Below are positions 16,505 through 24,232 of a stretch of DNA of 50,390 nt, one piece after another. The translations under genes and the position numbers were made by a program. Origin of the DNA: Rhodopirellula sp. (GTDB taxonomy: Bacteria > Planctomycetota > Planctomycetia > Pirellulales > Pirellulaceae). Location of the stretch: assembly GCA_002698965.1 (NCBI GenBank), contig PAAT01000103.1, positions 10,458-60,847 of the forward strand, written 5' to 3'. The notes under the pieces are model-generated. The model worked only from the letters and a program-made list of their open reading frames with translations, made no database searches and had not been told where the DNA came from. The number at the start of each line of letters is the position of its first letter. Positions within the stretch are counted from its first letter, which is position 1.

Positions 16505-18115
16505 TTAAGGCGTTTTGGTGCCGGATACCAGTAAATCTAACAAAGTTTTTCCATTAAATAAGATAAGGGAATACTCGCGAGAATCTAAAAGATTAAACGA
16601 GTTGAGATGACTTCGGGCTATTTCCAGGTTGGCTTTCAGGGTTTCTTCGTCGTTTGTGAGCAGTGTTCGCAGCTCTTGATGAATCCCCTGTAAGGTTGCG
16701 TGCCACCTTGAACGATCGGCGGGTGCAACTTCTTTTTGGACGTGTATCAGCTTCTTATCTATGAGCTTTTCTAATGCCAGAGAATGAGGATGACCGTTCC
16801 TGATAGCCTTCCGGGCGAACTTGTCTGGGGAGAATTCCAAATTACGAAGGTCCTCTTCGATGGTTTGTAGTGCATCTACTGGATTTGCTAGTTGGTCAGC
16901 AAAAAGTTTGACCGTGGCTGTCGCCATTTGAAAATGCGGCAGCGGGATTTTGAAAAACTGTTTGGCAATATCATCGGTGAGCTGGTCATATTTCCCACCT
17001 CCGATGCCATGCACGAAAAGATCTGATAGAACGAGTCGGCAATACATTGTTGTCGTGAGAGCTCGAGGGCGAATCTTGATTCCGGATTGGGCCAGCACTT
17101 CTAGTTGATGGATCGCTGATTCTTTATTGCGTTCCAGATTTAACGTTCCATATGACAGTCCGGATTCATCCAGAAGTGTTGTTTCTTCACCCGAGGTTAC
17201 ACAGAAAAGCCGTTTTCTTGAGGGAGCTTGCTCGCTCCAAATCCAAAGTGGCACTTCCACCGCACGGTCGATACATTCTAGCGCAGGTACCGGGTGCGCG
17301 CTACTGCGGATCTTATGCACTTTCCGATATTCGATTAGCGACGTGTTGTAAATTGCTTGAAGATTCTCAGCGTTCTGTAAAAGGTGGCAGCAAAATCGGT
17401 AGAACTCCCGGGATGAGCAGACGGTACTCAGTGGTAACTCGAGATTTTCAATCCCATGTTCGCGTTCCCATTGATGACGAGCCTGTGCGAATTTTAATCC
17501 GGGATGATTGGATGTTGATTGATTGACCAACTCCCAGAATTGAAGGAGATTCTCTCCCGTTTCCTGAATAACTGAATTGGTGACACGTTGAGCAAAAGAT
17601 TCGAAAAGTTGCTGATCCTGAATTAATGCTTCTTCAAATGGCACATCATCACCATCCCGGTCGTAAAAAACAGGACAGACGACAGGTGTTTCAATCGTTC
17701 CTTGCGGAACTTTGATCGACGGTTGCCCGCACAGGTCATTATCGATGATTAGATTAATCGCGGTTGCGGAATGTTCTTTCGCGAGTTGAGCGAGCAATAG
17801 GGTTTTGAACCAAACTCCGGGATGAAACAGTTTTGGTTGATGCCCGGATAAGAAAATTCGATTGGCATTGATCTTATTGTTGCAGTTTGTATAACCACCG
17901 GTATATTTCAAGGCAGCAGTCTGTAGAGCTTGGCGGCCTGTCGCTCGTAATTCAGCCAGTGGCACTCCGAATATTTGTAGTTTATCGGATTCTTGAATGA
18001 GTGAAAGATTGTTCTCCAACAACTGTTGGGATTCTGATAGGGGCGGGTCAATTAAAAATGAACCGTGCTGCTGAGGAGCCCTAAGCTTGCGGTATTGGAT
18101 TCGAGGTTCACTCAT
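16505..18115 (-). CDS. BshC-like conserved protein
   Basis: 536 residues, close to the length of BshC, the ligase proposed to add cysteine in bacillithiol synthesis. At residues ~88-125 there is FLSGHQPKLFHPGVWFK followed by INLIIDND, matching in order the TGQQ...GP...YK and acidic segments of BshC. Late in the chain, FVHGIGGGKYD is a strong planctomycete-type motif. The remainder is helical with no membrane segment, so it is cytoplasmic. I recognise the family pattern but not a close homologue, and no bshA or bshB is nearby. If BshC is wrong, it is a conserved planctomycete protein of unknown function. It heads a same-strand run with the acetyltransferase and the membrane protein. Confidence 0.6.
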   Translation of the reverse strand: MSEPRIQYRKLRAPQQHGSFLIDPPLSESQQLLENNLSLIQESDKLQIFGVPLAELRATGRQALQTAALKYTGGYTNCNNKINANRIFLSGHQPKLFHPGVWFKTLLLAQLAKEHSATAINLIIDNDLCGQPSIKVPQGTIETPVVCPVFYDRDGDDVPFEEALIQDQQLFESFAQRVTNSVIQETGENLLQFWELVNQSTSNHPGLKFAQARHQWEREHGIENLELPLSTVCSSREFYRFCCHLLQNAENLQAIYNTSLIEYRKVHKIRSSAHPVPALECIDRAVEVPLWIWSEQAPSRKRLFCVTSGEETTLLDESGLSYGTLNLERNKESAIHQLEVLAQSGIKIRPRALTTTMYCRLVLSDLFVHGIGGGKYDQLTDDIAKQFFKIPLPHFQMATATVKLFADQLANPVDALQTIEEDLRNLEFSPDKFARKAIRNGHPHSLALEKLIDKKLIHVQKEVAPADRSRWHATLQGIHQELRTLLTNDEETLKANLEIARSHLNSFNLLDSREYSLILFNGKTLLDLLVSGTKTP

Positions 18116-18139
18116 ATCAATCCACGTCGTCCAACCTGA

Positions 18140-18850
18140 TTAGGCAAATTGCTTGGTTTTGGCAATGCTTCGATCTAACACCAGATGGTAGTATTCGAGG
18201 CGGGTTGTGGCGTCATCAAGTACTCCGCCGAACGATCGTTCTTCATCCAAATAGATGAGTGGAACAGGCCATTCCATTATTTTCAATTCATGCTGAGCCG
18301 CCTGAACCCAGAGTTCCAGAGGCATTGCGTAACCGTTTTCGGTCAGATTGAGTTTTCTTAATCCGGATGTGCTGTAAGCTTTGAAACCACAGAACGCATC
18401 GGTTAGGGTGATCCCTAGTCGGCGACTGATTTCAGCTGAAACAGTTTGATTGATTTTTCGTCGTTGTTCCGGTGGAGCAGTGTCTTCATCGAATTGCTTT
18501 AGGTAACGGCTACCGGAGACAATGTCGACACCGTCGGTACAAGCTTCTACAAATTCCGGAATGCGTTGAGGCTCATGTTGCCCATCACAGTCAATGGTGA
18601 CGACGGTGTCGTATTCGTGTTCAATCGCATAATCGAATGCCGTGTTAAGAGCAGCACCGTACCCGGAGTTCTGTTGGTGCTGTATAACGATTACGTCATT
18701 ACGCTGTGCCAGAAGTTCGGTTGTCCCGTCGGTTGATCCATCGTCAACCACAAGCACCTGCGGACTGTATTTCTTCACAAGATCCAGTACTTCATTGACG
18801 TACTTGACTTCATTGAAGACAGGCAATGTAGTGAGAAACTTTTGAGGCAT
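18140..18850 (-). CDS. Family 2 glycosyltransferase (dolichyl-phosphate mannose synthase-like)
   Basis: 236 residues from the ATG at 18848-18850. The frame is open further upstream, but that extension is not protein-like and would reach the divergent gene, so I start at MPQKF. GT-A motifs are intact: LVVDDGSTDGT, QHQQNSGYGAALN, TIDCDGQHEP (the metal-binding DxD) and DAFCGFKAY. No C-terminal membrane anchor is present. Such enzymes transfer a sugar from a nucleotide donor to a polyprenyl phosphate or a glycan at the cytoplasmic face of the membrane. The gene lies 24 bp after the BshC-like gene on the same strand. No ribosome-binding site is evident. Confidence 0.85.
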   Translation of the reverse strand: MPQKFLTTLPVFNEVKYVNEVLDLVKKYSPQVLVVDDGSTDGTTELLAQRNDVIVIQHQQNSGYGAALNTAFDYAIEHEYDTVVTIDCDGQHEPQRIPEFVEACTDGVDIVSGSRYLKQFDEDTAPPEQRRKINQTVSAEISRRLGITLTDAFCGFKAYSTSGLRKLNLTENGYAMPLELWVQAAQHELKIMEWPVPLIYLDEERSFGGVLDDATTRLEYYHLVLDRSIAKTKQFA

Positions 18851-19059
18851 GAAATACCGTGAATACGAATGATAACACTCCGTTATTGCAGGCTCGCGAC
18901 AACGGATAGGGATGTTGGTGAATGTCTCATTGTATGGACAGACGATTGTTTGCTCAATGAGCATAATACAGAAGTAGGGTTGTGTTAGTGGGTGCAGTTG
19001 GATGATGATACGATGACGATCATGATTTTTATTCTTAGATAGCTTAGAGGGGAACCGCA

Positions 19060-19842
19060 TTGCTTCGGATTCGAGCTGCTGTACGACTGGCCTGTTTTAA
19101 CCAGCCTTTCAAGAGGGCTTTAATAACTGCCGCTTCGATAGGAGCAGAGGCAGTGGAAATTGATGCCCGCTCCGAGCTAGACATGCGCGATCTGAGTGAT
19201 ACAGCGATCCGCCATATCTGTAAATTGTTGGAAGATCAGGGATTGGCAGTAAGTGCGTTAACATTTCAAACGCGGCGCGGTTACAACATATACGCAGACT
19301 TAGATCGCCGCGTCGAAGCGACTAAACGTACGATGGATTTGGCGTATAGGCTTGGTGCTAAAGTGGTTGTCAATCGTCTTGGACGAGTTCCAGAAGACAG
19401 TAGTCATCCAGATTTTGAAATGCTGCTGGATGTAATGACTAATATCGGCGAACATGGTCAGCGTGTCGGTGTCGCACTAGCGGGAAGAACAGGAACGGAG
19501 GATGGTCGGACGATGGCTCAGCTGTTGGAAAAGTTGCCACCTGGGTGTGGTGCAGTCGATTTTGATCCGGCAAGTTTAATCATGAATGGATTTTCTTCAT
19601 CCGAAGCGGCACAGGCACTGGCACCGTTTATTACTCATATGCATATCAAAGACGGAATGCGTGACATCGCATCTGGGCGAGGTGAAGAAGTCGCGTTTGG
19701 TAGTGGCGTCGTCGATTTTGATGAAATCTTTGGCCTGCTTGAACAGCAGCATTATTCAGGTTACTTTACCGTTGATCGTGAGTTTTCGAGGAATCCACAA
19801 CGGGAGATCGCAGAGACGATAGACCGGCTCAAAAGAATCTAA
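19060..19842 (+). CDS. Sugar phosphate isomerase/epimerase-like TIM-barrel protein
   Basis: 260 residues from a TTG preceded by GAGGGG seven bases upstream. The fold is the xylose-isomerase-like TIM barrel: GAEAVEIDAR, VVVNRLGRVP, GAVDFDPASL, THMHIKDG and a glutamate-containing last strand (TVDREFS). No signal peptide is present, so it is cytoplasmic, unlike the paralogue at 1882. The metal-ligand pattern is partly altered: VDFDPAS stands where many members have a VDTGH-like segment. Reaction unknown. It is divergent from the glycosyltransferase gene; the 209-bp space between them contains no motif I can name with confidence. Confidence 0.78.
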   Translation: MLRIRAAVRLACFNQPFKRALITAASIGAEAVEIDARSELDMRDLSDTAIRHICKLLEDQGLAVSALTFQTRRGYNIYADLDRRVEATKRTMDLAYRLGAKVVVNRLGRVPEDSSHPDFEMLLDVMTNIGEHGQRVGVALAGRTGTEDGRTMAQLLEKLPPGCGAVDFDPASLIMNGFSSSEAAQALAPFITHMHIKDGMRDIASGRGEEVAFGSGVVDFDEIFGLLEQQHYSGYFTVDREFSRNPQREIAETIDRLKRI

Positions 19843-19984
19843 TCCCAACTTGCTTGCGACTATCTATACTAGCAGTGACAATGACGAGAGGAGTTCGGCA
19901 AATATCGAGCTCGAAGTGGGTCACTGGAACAATCTATTAAATCAAATCAAGATCATTAATCATTGAGAATTCAAAGGTGTTGTG

Positions 19985-20503
19985 ATGAGTCGAATTGGTA
20001 ATCTTTCTGCATGTTGTTTAGCGATTGTATTAAGCCTGTTTGTAGTTTCAGAATCTGCTGCACAGGATAAACCGGCTACTACGAACGTTTCCCCCGAAAA
20101 GCAGAAACTATATGAGCTGTTTGAAAAGAAGCTAAACAACGTTCAGTTTAAAGGGAACTTTACGGTACTAGGACGTGACCAAAAAGGTGATTTACCTAAA
20201 GAGACTTATACGATTAAATCGGTTAAGAAGTTACCTGAAGGCGAATACTGGTTGTTTACGGCTCGAGTACAGTATGGAGGAAAAGACATCACGGTTCCCA
20301 TGTCTTTACAAGTGCAGTGGGCTGAGACTACTCCAATTATCACTCTCACTAATGCGAATATCCCTGGGCTGGGAACATTTAGTTCTCGGGTGGTAATCTA
20401 CAAGAATAAGTATGCCGGAACTTGGAGTCACGGCGAGGTTGGTGGGCATTTGTTTGGAACGATCGAACCGGCTCCGGCTGAATCTGAAGAAAAAGACGAG
20501 TAA
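19985..20503 (+). CDS. Small secreted protein of unknown function
   Basis: 172 residues from the ATG at 19985, chosen over the GTG one codon earlier because AAAGG is well placed. The Sec signal peptide ends at about residue 27 (SESAAQ). The mature part is beta-rich and polar (FKGNFTVLGRDQKGD, then YGGKDITVPMSLQVQW) with an acidic C-terminal tail, and looks like a small periplasmic beta-barrel or lipocalin-like fold; I recognise no family. It is followed 34 bp later by the NIF3 gene. Confidence 0.72.
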   Translation: MSRIGNLSACCLAIVLSLFVVSESAAQDKPATTNVSPEKQKLYELFEKKLNNVQFKGNFTVLGRDQKGDLPKETYTIKSVKKLPEGEYWLFTARVQYGGKDITVPMSLQVQWAETTPIITLTNANIPGLGTFSSRVVIYKNKYAGTWSHGEVGGHLFGTIEPAPAESEEKDE

Positions 20504-20537
20504 CTGATCGTAATTGCTTTCCCAAAAAGAGCTTCTC

Positions 20538-21341
20538 ATGGTAAATGTTGCTGATGTATGCCGTTATTTAGAATCGTTTGCACCTGCGGCTTTGGCTGAA
20601 GACTGGGATAATGTTGGCCTCTTAATGGGAGATCGCCAGGATTCCGTCTCCAAAGTAATGACCTGCTTAACAGTGACTAACGCGGTTGTCGAGGAAGCCA
20701 TTGCCGAAAACGTAAACATGGTTGTGACACATCATCCCATTCCTTTCAAAGGTGTTAAACGTATCAGCACAGATTCACTGACAGGCAGTCTCTTATGGAA
20801 GTTGGCCTCTAACGGTATCGCGGTTTATAGTCCTCACACAGCGTTTGATTCTGCTCGAGGTGGAATCAATAAGCAATTGGCGGATGGTTTGGGGCTCTCT
20901 GACGTGAAACCCCTGACGCCATTTGAGTTGTCGGATGCTGAGTCTTCAGAGGGTCTAGGTAAAGGTCGTCGAGGTGATTGCCAGCCCGTCAAACTAGGTG
21001 TATTGGCTTCAACGGTTGCAGGATTCTTACAGGTTACAGGGCTGCATGTCGTGGGTGATCCTGAGATGGAGGTTAGTCGCGTAGGGATCGGTTGTGGGAG
21101 TGCCGGAGAGTTCATTCATTCAGCTTTGCGATCAGGCTGTCAGGTGCTGCTAACAGGGGAAGCCAGATTTCACACCTGCCTGGAAGCTGAGGCACTTGGA
21201 ATCGCTATGATTTTGCCAGGGCATTATGCCAGTGAACGCTTTGCATTGGAAACATTAGCCACCCAACTCACGGAAGAATTCCCGGATGTTTTCGTCTGGG
21301 CCAGTCGGCAGGAATCGGATCCTCTTACATGGATGGAGTGA
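20538..21341 (+). CDS. NIF3/YbgI-family dinuclear metal-binding protein
   Basis: 267 residues from the ATG at 20538. The frame opens at a TTG eight codons upstream, but AAGAG is placed correctly for the ATG. Metal-site motifs are visible: THHPIPFKG at residues 64-72 and a late LPGHYASERFALE supplying His and Glu. EDWDNVGLLMG is the classic opening of the family, and SPHTAFDSARGGIN marks the domain centre. The NIF3 (DUF34) family forms toroidal hexamers with two metals per subunit; suggested roles include GTP cyclohydrolase-like activity, but the function is not settled. Confidence 0.92.
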   Translation: MVNVADVCRYLESFAPAALAEDWDNVGLLMGDRQDSVSKVMTCLTVTNAVVEEAIAENVNMVVTHHPIPFKGVKRISTDSLTGSLLWKLASNGIAVYSPHTAFDSARGGINKQLADGLGLSDVKPLTPFELSDAESSEGLGKGRRGDCQPVKLGVLASTVAGFLQVTGLHVVGDPEMEVSRVGIGCGSAGEFIHSALRSGCQVLLTGEARFHTCLEAEALGIAMILPGHYASERFALETLATQLTEEFPDVFVWASRQESDPLTWME

Positions 21342-21550
21342 TTTATTCGGTTTGATCGCAAATCCCAAAATAGGTTTGCAGTTGGATTAATCGATAGTAC
21401 AAGCTGGTAACAGCGCCTGGAGACGGTTTTTTCCGTTGTCGAGGGTACTGAATTCACGCTTTTTGTCACGCATCAATTTTCACACCTCCCGTTCTCACCA
21501 AACAGTCTTAACTCGTCGTCTATTCAGGATTCCTGCTCATACGTTTTGGG

Positions 21551-21580
21551 TTGATTCAAAGTGTCTTCAGACTTTAATAT
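21551..21580 (+). promoter_or_regulatory. Candidate promoter of the outer-membrane-like protein gene
   Basis: TTGATT at 21551-21556 and TAATAT at 21575-21580 are 18 bp apart, about 28 bases before the ATG at 21608. The remainder of this 266-bp gap contains ACGGTTTTTTCCGT, which could fold weakly; nothing else is evident. Confidence 0.3.
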
Positions 21581-21607
21581 TTGGAGCAAGAGGAGAGGAT
21601 TGTTCTG

Positions 21608-22465
21608 ATGGGGCGTATAGTATTTTTCGCGTTGGTTTTATTGGTTGGGATGGGGGAGTCTTTATGCGCTCAGAACTCCCTTGGTAGTTTACGTCAGTCT
21701 GTGGAAGGTGCTCCGCGGCAACATCGTCTTCCCCGCACTCATGAGCGTCGTCATTCGGAAGAAGAATATGAGTGGCAAGATGACGAGGACAGTGATGATT
21801 CGGTCGACCTTTCGGGTTGGGGTAATCCGCTTGGTCATATTTTGCTGTTTCCCTTCTCTGGCCCTCGATACCTTCTTGATGATCACGGTCAGGACGTTTA
21901 CTTCACAAGCTATCCCTTTGCCGATCAACACTCGGGAAATCTTTTGATCGAACCACTATGGACCCCAGAATTAAAAGAAACACGGCTAAGCCTGGGGACA
22001 GAGTATGCAGATGACTTTGGGCAGCAACAAAAGATAACCACCAGATTGCAGTTTGATACACGCTCCCGTTTTGGTCTTGATGCTTCCTTTGATTACTTAC
22101 GTCAACAGGAGGGACAGGGAGATCATGATCAGACTTGGCTTGGTGATATCAATCTGACGTGGAGGTTTGCTCAGTCGGCAACTTCGGAGTTTAGGACCGG
22201 CGTTGGATATAACTGGCAGGCAGATTCGAACAGTTCCGGCAAAGGGTTTAATTTTACCTATGGCGGAACCATTTATTTAGACAATCCTAGTGCGATTGAT
22301 TTTGATTTAGATTTGGGAGTTATCGGCGATGCGAATCTAACTCGATTTAAGTCGAGCTATTCGCGATACTTAAAAAGAGCTCGATTCTCTATTGGTTATG
22401 AGTATCTGCAATTGGGATCATTTGAGGCGGACTATTTAACGGCCGGTATGACAATCGATTACTAA
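21608..22465 (+). CDS. Secreted, probably outer-membrane beta-barrel protein
   Basis: 285 residues from the ATG at 21608, preceded by GAGGAGAGG; the in-frame TTG at 21581 overlaps this site and is rejected. A Sec signal peptide (1-22, ending SLCAQ) is followed by a charged, disordered stretch with runs of Arg, His, Glu and Asp (residues ~40-75). From residue ~120 onward, alternating polar/hydrophobic strands end with aromatic residues (TSEFRTGVGYNWQ, ARFSIGYEYLQLG), and the chain ends in a strand closing with YLTAGMTIDY. That pattern suggests an outer-membrane barrel. No family recognised. The next gene, rsmE, begins 15 bp later. Confidence 0.7.
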   Translation: MGRIVFFALVLLVGMGESLCAQNSLGSLRQSVEGAPRQHRLPRTHERRHSEEEYEWQDDEDSDDSVDLSGWGNPLGHILLFPFSGPRYLLDDHGQDVYFTSYPFADQHSGNLLIEPLWTPELKETRLSLGTEYADDFGQQQKITTRLQFDTRSRFGLDASFDYLRQQEGQGDHDQTWLGDINLTWRFAQSATSEFRTGVGYNWQADSNSSGKGFNFTYGGTIYLDNPSAIDFDLDLGVIGDANLTRFKSSYSRYLKRARFSIGYEYLQLGSFEADYLTAGMTIDY

Positions 22466-22480
22466 TACAAACGGAATAAG

Positions 22481-23209
22481 ATGGGACAAAGATATTTTCT
22501 GGAACAGTCACCCTCGGCAGATGCTCCCGAAATCATTCTGTCGGGCGCGGAAGCACAACATCTGATTAAAGTGATGCGTGGTAAACCTGGTACTGCCGTT
22601 GAGTTATTTGATGGTTCCGGGGTTGAATGGGAGGCACGGATTCTGGATGTGCGACGTAATGATGTGACGCTAGAGGTTCTGGGTTCCGAAATGGTGTCCC
22701 GGGAGCCTGCCTTACAATTGACATTGGGTATTGCACTGCCAAAGGGAGACCGGCAAAAATGGGTTATTGGAAAGCTCGTGGAGTTAGGCGTTTATCAAGT
22801 GGTTCCATTAGTGACTGAAAACGGAGTCGCACAGCCTGTTGAAAAGGCGATGGGAAGGTTGCGTCGTCAGGTCGTGGAAGCCTCCAAGCAGTGTGGAAGA
22901 AATCATCTGATGCGAATTTGTGAACCATGTACGCTTTCAGTATTTCTTGAACAGCAATTTCATCAAGCATGGATTGCGCATCCGCTTTCGGCCGAAGACG
23001 TGTCCGGGATTCAGTCGACGACCGTTGCAGCACTAAATATTGAGTCCGGAACGGCAGGAATTGCGATTGGGCCAGAAGGTGGATTTAGCGTGGCGGAAGT
23101 TTCCAAAGCGATGACTGCCGGTTGGGAACCAATCGAGTTAGGATCGAGGATTCTGCGGATTGAAACTGCAGCGATGGCAGTCGCAGCTCAATTATTGTTA
23201 GGGCGATAA
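22481..23209 (+). CDS. rsmE: 16S rRNA (uracil(1498)-N(3))-methyltransferase RsmE
   Basis: 242 residues, the normal size. An N-terminal PUA-like domain (residues 1-70, with AEAQHLIKVMRGKPG) precedes a SPOUT methyltransferase domain with the trefoil-knot motifs GIAIGPEGGFSVAEV and LGSRILRIETAAM. It uses S-adenosylmethionine to methylate N3 of U1498 in 16S rRNA in assembled 30S subunits. An internal ASKQCGRNHLMRI segment matches the family's dimer and substrate motif. Confidence 0.95.
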   Translation: MGQRYFLEQSPSADAPEIILSGAEAQHLIKVMRGKPGTAVELFDGSGVEWEARILDVRRNDVTLEVLGSEMVSREPALQLTLGIALPKGDRQKWVIGKLVELGVYQVVPLVTENGVAQPVEKAMGRLRRQVVEASKQCGRNHLMRICEPCTLSVFLEQQFHQAWIAHPLSAEDVSGIQSTTVAALNIESGTAGIAIGPEGGFSVAEVSKAMTAGWEPIELGSRILRIETAAMAVAAQLLLGR

Positions 23210-23324
23210 TTGTCCAGTACCCCAGATTAATATGGTGGATTACAATAAAACCGCCTGCAGCGAAGTCGTTAATTCTGGGATGAATACCGGGAGGCATCGT
23301 ATAGGGCATGAAGGTACAGAATAA

Positions 23325-23870
23325 ATGGCAATTGAAGACGAAGATGAATTCGACCTCGACCTCGACTTGAAAAATCAAGGGATTGCGGCATTGCTTGCGT
23401 GGCTGGTACCCGGCGTTGGGCACCTCTATCAGGGCCGCACATCTAAGGGAATTGCGATCTTCATATCCATCTCGCTACTGTTTATTACAGGCTTGCAAAT
23501 GAGCGGAGGTAAGGTTGTTTATTGTTCATTCAAACAGCCGGATATCCGCTGGCAGTTTATAGGTCAGTTTTTTGTTGGGTCCGCAGCGATTCCAGCAGTG
23601 ATTCAAAACCGGGTGGTTCGAGGGCAGGAAGCCACAGGCGAGGCCCGTCGGCCGTTGTTTGGGGGGAAGTTTTCGCCACCCGATAATCGCGAGCGTATCG
23701 AATGGCATGCCGATTATCATGCTTATTTCCAGATGGGAACACTTTATACGTTGGTAGCGGGCTTATTGAATATGTTTGCCATCTTTGATGCTGCTTGTGG
23801 GCCAATGGCCTACGGCGGTGAACTCCCTTTGAAAGAAAAAGATGAGACCGAAGGAGAAGAAGTTTGGTGA
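23325..23870 (+). CDS. DUF6677-like integral membrane protein
   Basis: 181 residues. After an acidic N-terminus (residues 2-15) comes a motif recognised in many planctomycetes, LLAWLVPGVGHLYQGRTSKG, then two to four hydrophobic helices (IAIFISISLLFITG, FVGSAAIPAVI, TLVAGLLNMFAIFD). A PPDNRERIEWHADYHAY loop precedes the last helix pair. The acidic tail ends EGEEVW. Function unknown. The small membrane protein gene downstream overlaps its stop codon, so the two are translationally linked and likely act together. Confidence 0.72.
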   Translation: MAIEDEDEFDLDLDLKNQGIAALLAWLVPGVGHLYQGRTSKGIAIFISISLLFITGLQMSGGKVVYCSFKQPDIRWQFIGQFFVGSAAIPAVIQNRVVRGQEATGEARRPLFGGKFSPPDNRERIEWHADYHAYFQMGTLYTLVAGLLNMFAIFDAACGPMAYGGELPLKEKDETEGEEVW

Positions 23871-24103
23871 TCAGTTTCCTCTCTCAATTAATACTGTTTG
23901 GATCAGGTCCAGAAGCTATGCCCGGCTGGGAACAAATTTTGTATTTGTTTCCTTTGGTCATTTGCACGAGTTTGGTTTATGGTGCTACGCGTCATGAAGA
24001 TTGGCGAGTGATCACCGCTGAGGCAATTAAAATTGGCAGATGGCTGATTGGTTTGACCGCGGGCGTGTTTTTTGTGGCATTAATTCTTAGTTTCTTTAAT
24101 TAG
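23867..24103 (+). CDS. Small two-helix membrane protein coupled to the DUF6677-like gene
   Basis: 78 residues from the GTG at 23867, which overlaps the upstream stop as GTGA; a TTG one codon earlier (23864) is equally possible. AAGGAG lies 7-10 bases upstream. Two hydrophobic segments are visible (about residues 20-38 and 52-77) with a short polar loop TRHEDWRVITAEA between them. No family is recognised. The tight overlap argues for a shared complex with the preceding membrane protein. Confidence 0.68.
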   Translation: MISFLSQLILFGSGPEAMPGWEQILYLFPLVICTSLVYGATRHEDWRVITAEAIKIGRWLIGLTAGVFFVALILSFFN

Positions 24104-24109
24104 CTACAA

Positions 24110-24123
24110 TTAAGAATTCTTAA
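24110..24123. repeat. Perfect 14-bp palindrome TTAAGAATTCTTAA
   Basis: A self-complementary 14-mer lies 7 bases after the small membrane protein gene and 31 bases upstream of the candidate trkA -35 element. It could bind a dimeric regulator, but such AT-rich palindromes also occur by chance. Confidence 0.4.
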
Positions 24124-24154
24124 CGAGACTAGCGATTACCGGTTATTGAGTTAC

Positions 24155-24184
24155 TTGGCACATTTGCTTGGTGCTTATTAAAAT
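24155..24184 (+). promoter_or_regulatory. Candidate promoter of trkA-trkH
   Basis: TTGGCA at 24155-24160 and TAAAAT at 24179-24184 are separated by 18 bp. Each hexamer matches five of six consensus bases. A start near 24191 would give a leader of about 42 bases before the trkA ATG at 24233. Confidence 0.5.
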
Positions 24185-24232
24185 AAAAGCAGTCTCATCG
24201 AACACTAATTGGAGGTTCAGCGCACACCTTAT

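Noticed and set aside
18851..19060. N-terminal extension of the glycosyltransferase to 19060
   Set aside because: The extra 70 residues are not GT-like, lack a ribosome-binding site and would abut the divergent gene; the fold begins at the ATG at 18850.
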